Assembly: GCA_016717325.1 (NCBI GenBank)
Contig: JADKFV010000030.1
Coordinates: 11,900 to 75,899, forward strand
From: Bacteroidota bacterium
GTDB taxonomy: Bacteria; Bacteroidota; Bacteroidia; AKYH767-A; OLB10
Direction: 5' to 3'
Length of the DNA stretch: 64,000 nt
The translations under genes were made by a program, and so were the position numbers. Positions 18,951-28,465 of this stretch are shown here, piece by piece (the first letter of the stretch is position 1; every line of letters begins with the position of its first letter). The notes below the pieces were generated by a model. The model ran no database searches. It saw nothing but the letters and a program-made list of their open reading frames with translations, and was not told the DNA's origin.

Positions 18951-19010
18951 CAAAAAAAAACTTCCTCCCGCCTTTGCTGGAGTTTTCTCCAACAAAGCTA
19001 GTTTGGAAGT
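18951..19010 (-). terminator. Nested terminator-like hairpin containing a REP module
   Basis: Outer arms ACTTCC/GGAAGT enclose an inner stem CTTTGTTGGAG/CTCCAGCAAAG with loop AAAA, followed on the minus strand by a T9 run. The inner stem-loop resembles the GTTGGAG-AAAA-CTCC module of the tandem array at 23158-24242. The outer part resembles the rpsA terminator just upstream. Confidence 0.55.
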
Positions 19011-19022
19011 CATTTCGATTTC

Positions 19023-19056
19023 AAACCCGCCAGGTTTTATAAACCTTGCGGGTTTT
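19023..19056. terminator. Strong symmetrical hairpin
   Basis: AAACCCGC-AGGTTT pairs with AAACCT-GCGGGTTT around a 3-4 base loop, with one mismatch per arm and a T run after it. It could end transcription from either side. Confidence 0.55.
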
Positions 19057-19149
19057 ATGCGATTAGTTGCGGTTTGCGGGGACGCCAACCGAGGACAGAA
19101 GACAGAAATAACAGTAATGATTGAAACGATTTGGGTAGTGTGCAAAAAA

Positions 19150-19180
19150 AAACTTCCTCACCATTACGATGAGGAAGTTT
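19150..19180 (-). terminator. rpsA rho-independent terminator
   Basis: AAACTTCCTCA/TGAGGAAGTTT is a perfect 11-bp stem with a 9-base loop, followed on the minus strand by T9. It begins 28 bases past the rpsA stop codon. Confidence 0.9.
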
Positions 19181-19208
19181 AATTATTTTACAAAAAGTAA
19201 ACCCTGAA

Positions 19209-21166
19209 TTATGCGTCAGGAGCTTCTTCCTTTTTATCTACTTCAGGCTGCGTTGTTTCTTCTGCCGCATCTTCTTTTTTATCGGCAAGTTGTGCCAATT
19301 TCACTTTTGCTTTTTCAAGTTCGCCTTGCTCAAGGTCGGTTTTCAAAGCTGCTAAACTATTCAAATCGCCAAAGGTTGTTTTCTCAACAGACTCTTTCAC
19401 TTTTTTCAATGTCTTTGCATCTTGCTCCATTTGTTTTGCTTCTTCGGCATTTGCAGCAATCTTTGCTCCTGCAACAGCCTCTTCATACAATACCTTATGC
19501 GATACTACAATCTTGCGGTTCTCTTTCGAAAATTCAATTACACGGAAATTCAATTTCTCATCTGGCTTAGCCAGCACATTTCCTTCCTTAAATAAATGCT
19601 TGTATGGAGCATAAGCTTCAACACCATAAGGCATAAGAACTTGAGCACCCTTATCGGTAACCTTACCAACAGTACCTTCATGTACCGAACCTACAGTAAA
19701 CACTGTTTCGTAAGTTTCCCAAGGATTATCTTCAACTTGCTTGTGTCCAAGGCTCAGTCTGCGGTTTTCCAAATCAACTTCGAGTACTACAACAGCTATT
19801 TCATCACCAACTTTTGTAAACTCACTAGGATGCTTTATTTTTTTGCTCCACGATAAATCGCTGATGTGAATTAATCCATCCACACCTTCTTCTAATTCGG
19901 CAAATACACCAAAGTTTGTAAAGTTGCGTACCTTAGCGGTATGCTTAGAGCCTACAGGATATTTTTCGGTAATTACGCCCCATGGATCAGGGGTAAGTTG
20001 TTTTAAGCCTAACGACATTTTGCGTTCAGCACGCTCAAGCGACAATATAACCGCTTCTACTTCGTCACCCACTTTCATAAATTCGTTTGGTGAGCGTAAG
20101 TGCTGACTCCAGCTCATTTCGCTTACATGTATCAATCCTTCTACGCCTGGCAATACTTCTATAAATGCACCGTAGTCGGCCAATACCACTACTTTACCTT
20201 TAATTCTGTCGCCAGCTTTAATGCTTTCGTCAAGGGCATCCCAAGGCTGAGGAGTTAATTGTTTCAAGCCAAGTGCTATACGCTTTTTCTCATGATCGAA
20301 ATCGAGAATAACCACATTTATTTTATCATCCAATTTCAGTACTTCTTCAGGATGATTGATGCGGCCCCATGATATATCGGTAATGTGCAATAAGCCATCA
20401 ACACCACCAAGGTCCATAAACACTCCGTAAGAAGTAATGTTCTTAACGGTTCCTTCTATCACTTGTCCTTTTTCGAGCTTGCTCATGATTTCAATCTTCT
20501 GATTTTCCATCTCCTGCTCAATAAGTACTTTGTGCGATACTACCACATTCTTAAATTCGTTGTTGATTTTCACCACCTTGAATTCCATGTGCTTGTCCAC
20601 AAATTGGTCGTAATCGCGAATAGGTTTTACATCGATTTGTGAGCCCGGTAAAATGCTTCTATTCCAAATACATCTACTATCAATCCGCCTTTGGTGCGGC
20701 ATTTCACATATCCTTGTATTACCTCATCGGTATTGAGGGCAAGGTTTACACGATCCCAACTCTTAAGTGCGCGGGCCTTTTTGTGAGATAATTGTAGCTG
20801 TCCGCTTTTGTCTTCTTGCGACTCTACGTACACATCAATCTTTTCGCCTATTTTAATTTCGGGCATGTACTTAAACTCGCCTATACCAATCATTCCATCG
20901 CTTTTGAAGCCGATGTTTACAAGCACATCGCGGTCGGTTTTACCAATGATGGTACCACTTACAATTTCGTGCTCTACAAATGCGGTGAGGGTTTTGTCGT
21001 ACATGTCTGTTAAGCGTTGCTGCTCGGCAGTGTTGTACTTTTGTTGTTTTTTGCCTGTGGATTCCCAATCGAATTCTTCTTCGGGCTCGGCTACCACGTT
21101 AGCGGTTTGGTTTAACTGCACAACCTCTTCGGTTGCGTTGATTTGTTCTTCTTCTGACATTGTCAT
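19209..21166 (-). CDS. rpsA: 30S ribosomal protein S1, one frameshift
   Basis: Ribosomal protein S1 of about 650 residues, which binds mRNA on the small subunit through repeated S1 (OB-fold) domains. The repeats are clear: EHEIVSGTIIGKTDRDVLVNIGFKSDG, ITSYGVFMDLGGVDGLLHIT, VLADYGAFIEVLPGVEGLIH, FTNFGVFAELEEGVDGLIHI, and a last one that is more diverged. The acidic, alanine/lysine-rich tail (EEAPDA end) is usual in Bacteroidota. The frame breaks at the A4 run at 20650-20653; one more base restores FGIEAFLPGSQIDVKPIRDYD. S1 is essential, so this break is almost certainly an error in the sequence rather than a mutation. It has its own promoter and terminator. Confidence 0.95.
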
Positions 21167-21217
21167 TATTAAATAAATTATACTTTACGATTTGCAGACC
21201 TTCTGCAAAAAGGTGCG

Positions 21218-21225
21218 CAAAGATA
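21218..21225 (-). promoter_or_regulatory. rpsA promoter
   Basis: On the minus strand TATCTTTG matches TAnnTTTG exactly, with TTG (complement at 21245-21247) 19 bases upstream as -33. It predicts a leader of about 50 bases before the rpsA ATG. Confidence 0.7.
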
Positions 21226-21410
21226 ATCTATTTTACTTTTGGTACAAGAGGGAATTTTTGAGTGGATTTTTTGAAGATTTATCTTGTAAAAACCAATCCT
21301 TTTCCTGAAACTTGGGAATTATTGAATGAAATTAAAATAGCCTAATTTTTTTTTTCTTATCATTAAAGGCACATCGATTTTGAGAATTAATAATTTTAAA
21401 AACAAAACAA

Positions 21411-23172
21411 ATGATAACCTCAAACCAAATTTCAGTATTCAAAAGGTCTTTACTCTTGATATTATTTTCCCTGATTTTTGATGACGTTGCATCTCAAAAT
21501 TTGTACGCCTTAGATTATGATTCTGCGCAATATCAGCCATTCGAAACTCGAGTGAGTTCTTATGCATTGGATTCTTCGTCAAAATATTTATCAATTCTAT
21601 TTGAAGACAACCGCATTGTATCGACCGATAATGAGGGAAATGTATTTTGGGTAAATCAAATACAAGGAGTAGATTCAGAAATGGTTTTTGGTGGAGATGA
21701 TACTTTGTTCTATCACTATTTTACTAACTATGGCCTAAAACTTCTCAGGTTTGGAATGATAAATCCACAAGTTTAATTTTAGAAGAACAATTGAAAATTA
21801 AAACTTACCCAAATGGAATAGAAACATTACAATCGAATAATAGGGCACTAAATGTCCATCAATTCGACTCAGTTGGTAATCTTATGTACTCATATTGTTA
21901 TTACGATTCGTTAAATATAAGCTGTTGGTATAAAAGCTGTAAAGGTAACACCGATCTTTATGCCAATATTGGATTATTTAGCTTAAATGGATTCTATCAA
22001 AATGGTGTTGCAAGATTTTCGAAAGAAGGCAATTTGAAATTTTTTAAAGTGTTCTCTCAATCTTCCCTTTTAAACCTGGTATTTTCATTTACGAACGATT
22101 ATTTATTTTTAATTGCACGCGATAGTTCGAAGAAAATATTGTTTATGAAAATGGATACTCTTGGGAACATAGTTGATTGTAAAAAAATTGATAATGTAAT
22201 AAATATTACTCCTCAAAATATTGCTGTTTTAAATAATGGACTTATAGCAATATCGTTTGAAATGGCGGACACAAAAACTTCTTGCGGATTTATTTTATTA
22301 GATACCAACTTACAAATTGTATCAGCAAAAATTGTAACACTTGATAATAACGAAGAAGATGTCCCTTTGATTTTACCAAATAATAATTCATTTATTTATA
22401 GCTTTTATAACAACAAACCTACTGTAAATCTAGGCTGGGCTCAATTTGATACAACCTATCAAATAGCTTATAAAATTGACACTCTTGGAAATATTTTTAA
22501 TTCAAAACTTGTTTATAAGTTACGCGACTCTTACAATAATTCAAACCAATCGGGAGGTGGTGATGGTTCTGGTTTTGTTTTCGGACAAGGTGGTTTTTTA
22601 GGCAATCATATTTCGCAATACTTTCATGGTGGAGGTATACAAACAAGTAGCTATAATTTTTTCAATATGGATGATGATTTCAATTCTTGTCAAACTAATT
22701 CAACGTCTTTAATTTTAACAGATTCTAATTTGCTTTTCACTACAACTCCGTATAGTTTTAGCTGTTCTCCTTATAGTCTCATAAAACGGAACAGGCCATT
22801 AAGTTCAATTCCTTTTATAGACGAATTCGAAATTTTATGCTTATCAAATATTGGTATCAATGATGAAATAGCTGACCATGAAAATTTGCGAATCAATCCT
22901 AATCCCGCCAACAATTTTTTTTACATAAAATACGATATTCCTACAAATGAGAATTTACATTTTGTGTTGTATGATAGCTATGGCAAAGAAGTATTGCGCA
23001 AAATTTGTATGGCACATTTAAAAGTTCGTTGGTGCATACAGAGCAATTGAATAATGGAATTTACTTTTGGCGGGCTGTTGGCGAGCCTGCGGGATGGGGC
23101 TCCCCTCTCCAAATGGAGAGGGCCGGGAGTGAGGTTGGCGCTCAAAATGGAAAAATTGTTATCCTACATTAG
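21411..23172 (+). CDS. Secreted protein with T9SS sorting domain, two frameshifts and a palindrome insertion
   Basis: About 585 residues once joined. The signal peptide (SLLLILFSLIFDDVASQ) is followed by a repeat-containing beta-rich body (DTLGNIV/GNIFNSKL segments such as KIDTLGNIFNSKLVYKL) and a T9SS domain (LRINPNPANNFFYIKYDI, then LNNGIYFWRAVG). Lesions: a missing T near 21752 (restores LKLLRFWNDKSTSLILEEQ) and a missing A near 23000 (restores RKNLYGTFKSSLVHTEQLNN). Near the C-terminus 19 extra codons (23084-23140) come from an inserted palindromic element. Without them the protein ends FWRAVGAQNGKIVILH, a normal T9SS tail. The stop codon lies in the first unit of the tandem array. Function unknown. 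Confidence 0.75.
23077..23140. repeat. REP-like insertion with 7-bp direct repeats, in-frame in a T9SS tail
   Basis: A 50-bp element (23084-23133) carrying the palindrome CCCTCTCC-AAAT-GGAGAGGG-like is bordered by GTTGGCG at 23077-23083 and again at 23134-23140. The net gain is 57 bp, exactly 19 codons, so the host frame stays open. Confidence 0.75.
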
Positions 23173-24242
23173 AGAATTCTTCTTCTAAATCAAAATTCAG
23201 ACAATTGTACCTTCGTGCATCACAAAGCAGTTGGGGGAAAAACGCCAACTGAGGCAAGAAAATCATACACTGGTTATCATCAATCGGAGATTGACATACA
23301 CTGTGACGTAGTCGGAGACTACGCCAAGTTGGCATTGTCGGTTGGCGGGGACGCCAACCGAGGGCAAAGAAATGTTATCCTACATTAGTATATTCATCTT
23401 GTAAATCAAAATTCCGACATTTGCACATCACAAAGCAGTTGGAGAAAACTCCTATGAGGGCAAGAAAATCATACACTATGTTATCGTCAATCGGAGATTG
23501 ACATACACACCGTGACGTAGTCGGAGACTACGCCAACGCTGGGAGCCGTTGTCGGTTGGCGGGGACGCCAAACGAGGGCAGAAAATGTTGTTATCCTACA
23601 TTAGTATATTCATCTTGTAAATCAAATTCCGACATTTGCACATCACAAAGCAGTTGGAGAAATCCTATGAGGCAAGAAAAATCCTTTACACTAGTTATCG
23701 TCAATCGGAGATTGATACACTGACGTAGTCGGAGACTACGCCAAGTGGGCGTTGTCGGTTGGCGGGGACGCCAACCGAGGGCAAGAAATTGATCCACATT
23801 AGTACATTCATCTTGTAAATCAAAATTGAGACATTTGCACATCACAAAGCAGTTGGAGAAAAACTCCTATGAGGCAAGAAAATCACACACTAGTTATCGT
23901 CAATCGGAGATTGACATACACCGTGACGTAGTCGGAGACTACGTAAAAGCTGGGCGTTGTCGGTTGGCGGGACGCCAACCGAGGGCAGAAATGTTATCCT
24001 ACATTAGTGTATTCATCTTGTAAATCAAAATTCAGACAATTGCACATCACAAAGCAGTTGGGTAAAACTCCAACTGAGGCAAGTAAAACTCATACACTGG
24101 TTATCATCAATCGGAGACTGACATACACTGTGACGTAGTGGGAGACTACCAAGCTGGGCGTTGTCGAGTTGGCGGGGACGCCAACCGAGGGAGAAACAGT
24201 CTTATCCTACATTAGTATATTCCATCTTGTAAACCGAATTCA
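23158..24242. repeat. Tandem array of about 200-216-bp units, each with four hairpins
   Basis: Five full units begin at 23158, 23374, 23590, 23791 and 23993, and a sixth, cut short, at 24201. Each unit has the same order of modules: ATCCTACATTAG; hairpin AGTTGGAG-aaaa-CTCC(AACT); hairpin TCAATC-gga-GATTGA; hairpin GTAGTC-gga-GACTAC; hairpin GGTTGGCG-ggga-CGCCAACC; then CGAGGGCA. Units differ mainly by small indels. The first unit overlaps the last codons of the T9SS gene, and the sixth is interrupted by the left end of the ISAon1 element. No gene is supported inside. Confidence 0.9.
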
Positions 24243-24292
24243 GGTCCAACCAATATATTTGGGGATTAGCTAAATTTTTCATTTTTTGGGAG

Positions 24293-24640
24293 ATGGAAAA
24301 TTTATTAATAGAATCGTTTTTACCGAGAGGAATATTAGCGCAGTTTGTTTTAACTGGTATTGAGGAATTAGGTCAAGTTAAAATCAAGAAGGATAATTTG
24401 TATATTCATTTAGAAGAGAAGAATATATTGCCAACAGGATATGATACAAAGGAATATGAATCAAAAAGGATTTTTGTAGAGAAGTATATTCAAGATTTCC
24501 CTATACGTGGCAAGGCGGTTTATTTGGTCATTAAACGAAGACGTTGGCGGCATAAAATAGATTCAAGTCAAGAGATTTCAACGGATTGTTTATTTATCAC
24601 TGAGGGTTCAAAATTAACACAAGAACTTTCAGATTTTTAA
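24293..24640 (+). CDS. ISAon1-type transposase N-terminal region protein
   Basis: A 115-residue ORF matching the small first ORF of ISAon1-family elements: helical start (MENLLIESFLPRGILAQF), YIHLEEKNILPTGYD and a basic stretch VYLVIKRRRWRHKI before the C-terminus. In related elements this region carries DNA-binding function upstream of the DDE domain. The ORF is intact and ends where the second frame begins. Confidence 0.75.
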   Translation: MENLLIESFLPRGILAQFVLTGIEELGQVKIKKDNLYIHLEEKNILPTGYDTKEYESKRIFVEKYIQDFPIRGKAVYLVIKRRRWRHKIDSSQEISTDCLFITEGSKLTQELSDF

Positions 24641-25629
24641 AAGGTACAGGTAGAGACCCAGGAAGATACGATAACGAACATAGCTAGTTTTACAATATTG
24701 GCAGTGAAGTATTACGCAAGCATTACAAACATAAGGTTAGTGAATATAGTAACTGGTCTCAGAAAGAACATTCCGGAGTCCTATTTGATTTACCCTGAAA
24801 ATATTGGTGAGCGATTAAGCATTGATGAGGTGAGTTTATCCAAGGGCGAGTTGTATACCTATGTAACGAACAAGGATGGCAAAGGGAAAAAAGGAACATT
24901 AGTGGCATCCATAAAAGGCACCAGAGTGCTGATATTATTGATGTTTTGGAGAAAATATCTTTAGAAAAAGAAAAGCAGTGAAAGAGATAACCCTTGATAT
25001 GGCAAACAATATGGAACATGCATCACGCATGTCTTTTCCAGAAGCCATACTCACAACAGATCACTTTCATGTAATTAAATTAGCAATGGAAGCGATGCAA
25101 CATGTTCGTATTAAATATCGGTGGGAAGAACTTGATAAAGAAAATAAGACCATTAAAGAAGCCAAAGACAAAGGATTAAAATACGTTCCAACTGTATTTA
25201 AAAAATGAGGATACACCCAAACAATTACTAGCTCGGTCTCGTTACATCATTGCCAAAAAAAGAAATGAATGGACTGCAAATCAAAAGAAAGAGCGGAACT
25301 ATTATTTGAACATTATCCATTATTGAAAGCAGCTTATAAACACGTAATGCAACTAAGAGGTATTTATAAAAATACCAGCATGGATAAAGCCAAAACAAGA
25401 AATGGAGCAGTGGTTAGAAAAAACCAATAAACTTGATATTAAAGAGTTTAGAACCGTGGCCTATACTATAAAAACCAAAATGGAAACAATACTTAATTAC
25501 TTCAAAAATAGAAGTACAAATGCCAATGCTGAATCCTTTAACGCTAAAATAAAACTCTTTAGAGCCAATCTGAGAGGTGTCAAAGAAATACCTTTCTTCC
25601 TCTTTAGATTGGAAAAACTATTTGCCTAG
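24641..25629 (+). pseudogene. ISAon1-type DDE transposase, many frameshifts
   Basis: The catalytic ORF survives as fragments in alternating frames: KHYKHKVSEYSNWSQKEHS, LSIDEVSLSKGELYTYVTNK (first catalytic D), VKEITLDMANNM with DHFHVIKLAMEAMQ (second D), and RSTNANAESFNAKIK with FRANLRGVKEIPFFLFRLEK (catalytic E). At least six indels and one TAG near 24684 separate them. Even allowing for sequencing error the density is higher than in neighbouring genes, so the element is probably inactive. Confidence 0.8.
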
Positions 25630-25652
25630 TCCCCATAAAAAATGGTTGTCCC

Positions 25653-26311
25653 TTTTAAATTTCAATTACGGCACAAATGAAGGTTTGCAATCTACCATAA
25701 AATGCCAAAGTTGAATGCTGAAGATTTATTTTCCGTAATCAACTTTATTATTTCAATCAAAACTTTGTCTTTGTTCGATAAACATATCGGCCAACTCGGC
25801 CAAGGTAGAATCGCGCTCCCGGTTACTCGCACACTTATCCTGTGACCAATTTACTAACTTGTGTAAAAAGCATAATTGCAAAAATATAATAGTTTATTCA
25901 GAGTGCTTTACCTTGAATTCTTTTCCGTGCTTGTTTATAAGAATAACCAAATTCATCATTGATGATTTTAATCAGTCAAAAAAACTTAATTAATAAACGT
26001 GCATTAAGCATTGTTTTATGCAGGAAAATTGGTTGAGCTAGATAAAGAAGGTAGTTCAGCAAATGATACTACTAAAGATGAAATAATATTTCAGAGCGAT
26101 TTGGTTTGAGGAATACTTTCAGTCGAGTTACATATTCTAAAAATAAACTCTTTACAAAAACAATCATTCGTATATGGTTATGGTTGTGGGTTATATTATA
26201 GCTAAAATAAAAATCGAGAAATAAATAAAAGTACATTGCATTTCATTAATCTGATAACAGTTAAAAAAACTAAAACGACAATTGCTCCGGCTAACTTAAA
26301 GAAAGTCAGGT
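25653..26311. other. Intergenic region, no convincing gene
   Basis: About 660 bp. On the minus strand near 25760-25890 a 45-codon open stretch (LHKLVNWSQDKCASNRERDS) looks protein-like and may be a gene remnant, but I cannot assign it. The rest shows nothing. Confidence 0.4.
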
Positions 26312-27326
26312 TCAATAATTGATTAATTTAAATGACACGTTAGTTTGATTGTCAAATAATGTGAGAAAATATATTCCGCTTGCAAAATTGCAGATATCTA
26401 TTTCATATTGATTAACAGAAATTCTTGTTAACTTTTTCGAAACAACTCTTCCATACGAATCGATTATTGCAGACTCCATTGCATGAGGAGTCTCATTATC
26501 CTTAAAATCTATTCTATATTTTCCACACATGCCCGTGTATGAACAAGTAACTTTTTGATTAGTCTTTTGGGTTTTCATTTATCCAAATTGGATTATTCGA
26601 ATCGGTATAAACAGTAAATTTTCTATTACCATTATAAGAAAATTTGCACTCCAGCAGTGGACATTTATGATTGTTGGTGTACCAGGTATATTCTTCAGAA
26701 ATATGCTGAATATATCCGCCATTGTAATTTGAATCATTATATAAATCACGCCTATAAACCCGAAGTGCATTAAAAATCCCAAACGGCAAAATCAAAGTAC
26801 CCCATCCATCGCATATAGTAGAATCGAAACCTGTTCCATAATAGTGAGAATTAGGCAACATATATTGTGAATGCCAGCGATCGAAATAAAAAGAATCAGT
26901 GAAATTATCGTTGTAGGTAAAAGGGAAATTTAATTTTTTCAGACTATTGCTATCATAGCTCGTTCCGAAACTGTAACCACCTGGCCCTGGTTGAATGTAA
27001 TTATTACCAAGGTAATCAAAAGTGGTGCTGTCTATGTAATAATAAAAAAGCTCCCAAGGCATTCCATATTTAATACTTGAGGTCAGGTTTGTGGAAGTCT
27101 GAGAATATTTATAAACTGGTGGCATAGGAGTATATTGAATATTCAATGTACTTAAATCCCAAGTTACATTTGCTCCTGCCACGCCTTCGGTATGAATGGT
27201 ATCAGGACATTGAAACCATTCAATAGTATCTCCATCCATTGGGAAATCGTTTCTGGTTAAAGTTAGTTGAGCGTTCAAGGTTTGAAACACTGCCATTAAA
27301 ATAACTACTGTGAAGGTTTTTTTCAT
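26312..27326 (-). CDS. Secreted T9SS protein, paralogue of the 3144-4259 gene, one frameshift
   Basis: About 338 residues once joined. The signal peptide (VVILMAVFQTLNAQ) is followed by a body sharing GANVTWDLSTL, LNFPFTYNDNFTDSF and DGWGTLILPFGIFNALRV with the protein at 3144-4259, and a C-terminal T9SS domain (ESAIIDSYGRVVSKKL, then FASGIYFLTLFDNQ). The frame changes near 26570, in the AAAA run of 'ccaaaag'; deleting one A gives NENPKTNQKVTCSYTG. An upstream 14-base motif shared with the 6703 gene lies 14-27 bases before its start. Role unknown; probably an extracellular or surface protein. Confidence 0.75.
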
Positions 27327-27658
27327 GATTGTTTATATTAAGTAAGACGAAACAAATACTATGCTTTAAACTTTTCGAACGTTTAAGCCTAATATCATCA
27401 GGCTTAAAGTTTATAAATTGCGGATCAACTCTGACTTCTACTTCAATCGAAAGAGATGCAAAACCAATTGATGCTCATTTATCGGTGTGACATATTTGTA
27501 AAAATAAAAAATATACCTTGATGTTTGACAAAACATAGAAAATAAATAATTTATAAATCATTTTGTTTTTTGAGAGACAAGCCTCAACATAAAGAGAAAA
27601 AGAGTCAGCAGCTTTTATCTGAATTTTGCAAATCACTATTTCAAACTTAAAAGCAGTT
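27327..27658. other. Intergenic region with overlapping hairpins
   Basis: About 330 bp between the MOSC gene and the T9SS gene. TTTAAGCCT/AGGCTTAAA (27382-27408) is a perfect 9-bp stem. Its left arm can instead pair with GCTTTAAAC at 27364-27372, so the two stems exclude each other. The T9SS gene's leader would contain them if transcription starts upstream. Confidence 0.45.
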
Positions 27659-28465
27659 TTAATAAAAAACTTTCTCTCCAATAATTTTTATGCCATTTCC
27701 AACTTCAATCTTTTTTCCAATTTCCGTTGCAGGAATGTAACAATCAACTGAAAGGTGATAATGATGGCCAAATTGCTCAAGCATCGACCATTGCGGAAGT
27801 GTAGCAGCACGGTGTCGTGCAAAAGATTTTGGAAAACCATGCAACACTTCGCCCGTTTGTGTATTACGGGTGGGGACAACACATCTTGCACGGGGGCTCA
27901 TTCCAAACACAGTAACATCACCAACTTTAAATTCAATGCCGCTTCCTGCTTTGGTAAATAAACTATCCTCCCAAAATGCCGGAACACCTTCAATTTCTAT
28001 CGTTGCTCTGAAACGTTTTCTTGTTTCTTCTAAATCCATATTATCAAACCAAGTTGAAACTTCTTTTAAACTGGAAGTAGAAACAACTGTTACGCCACTA
28101 ATATCGGGAATGTCAATAAATCGTCCGTTTTTATTTTGAAGTAGTACAGTCTTTACTCCGAAATAATCTGTGAGGAAAGATTGTACTGCCAATTTTTCTT
28201 TCTGCAAATGAAAATGCCTCCATGCAGTTTCAGATTCGGGGCGAAGTGAAATGGTTTCCTTTTCAAAATCAACTTGCGATCGTAAAGTGTGAACCAGTTG
28301 GTTTGATTTTCCTATAATAAAATTTCCATCCTCATCGCTAAGCGCATATTCTCTGTCATGCAAAAGACAACCACCCTCCGTTATAAGAGCACTGTGTAGT
28401 TCAATCCCATCAAGTGATTTCACAGGATAAATAGTTATTCTACTCAAAACAGGATCAACCTTCAT
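27659..28465 (-). CDS. MOSC domain-containing protein
   Basis: A 268-residue protein with an N-terminal MOSC beta-barrel domain (ITIYPVKSLDGIEL, then GCLLHDREYALSDEDG) and a C-terminal MOSC domain (FRATIEIEGVPAFWED, then MSPRARCVVPTRN with the conserved cysteine). The family, related to YcbX and mARC, binds molybdenum cofactor and reduces N-hydroxylated compounds with an electron donor. There is no fused ferredoxin domain here, so a separate donor is needed. The length is usual for Bacteroidota members. The gene appears intact and stands alone. Confidence 0.88.
   Translation of the reverse strand: MKVDPVLSRITIYPVKSLDGIELHSALITEGGCLLHDREYALSDEDGNFIIGKSNQLVHTLRSQVDFEKETISLRPESETAWRHFHLQKEKLAVQSFLTDYFGVKTVLLQNKNGRFIDIPDISGVTVVSTSSLKEVSTWFDNMDLEETRKRFRATIEIEGVPAFWEDSLFTKAGSGIEFKVGDVTVFGMSPRARCVVPTRNTQTGEVLHGFPKSFARHRAATLPQWSMLEQFGHHYHLSVDCYIPATEIGKKIEVGNGIKIIGEKVFY

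Larger units (their letters stand above)
18803..19141. repeat. Cluster of REP-like palindromes between the copper ATPase and rpsA
   Basis: Holds the hairpin GGTTGGCG...CGCCAACC four times. The copies at 18827-18846 and 18867-18886 are exact reverse complements of each other and form an inverted pair flanked by CCTTGG and CCGAGG. The copy at 18903-18919 has lost one G, and the copy at 19071-19090 has one substitution. Between them are a nested hairpin at 18960-19010 and a separate stem at 19023-19056. No gene is supported here. Confidence 0.85.
24243..25652 (+). mobile_element. Decayed ISAon1-type (ISL3-like) insertion sequence
   Basis: About 1.41 kb bounded by imperfect terminal inverted repeats: 24243-24269 and the complement of 25626-25652 match at 20 of 27 positions. 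It carries the N-terminal ORF and a broken DDE transposase in the order typical of ISAon1. The transposase stop codon lies within the right repeat. No matching target duplication is seen (left flank cgaattca, right flank ttttaaat). The left end cuts a unit of the tandem array; the right flank is not array sequence. Confidence 0.75.

Noticed and set aside
23591..24023. Open frames on both strands inside the 23-24 kb array
   Set aside because: They are made of array units, change frame between units and have no conserved protein pattern.
23158..24242. CRISPR array
   Set aside because: Units are about 200 bp and contiguous, with no short repeat-spacer alternation and no cas genes nearby.
25760..25890. 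Minus-strand stretch LHKLVNWSQDKCASNRERDS as a gene
   Set aside because: Only about 45 codons between stops with no start or homology I can name; kept only as a possible remnant.
27870..28139. Plus-strand open frame opposite the MOSC gene
   Set aside because: Antisense to a clear MOSC domain.
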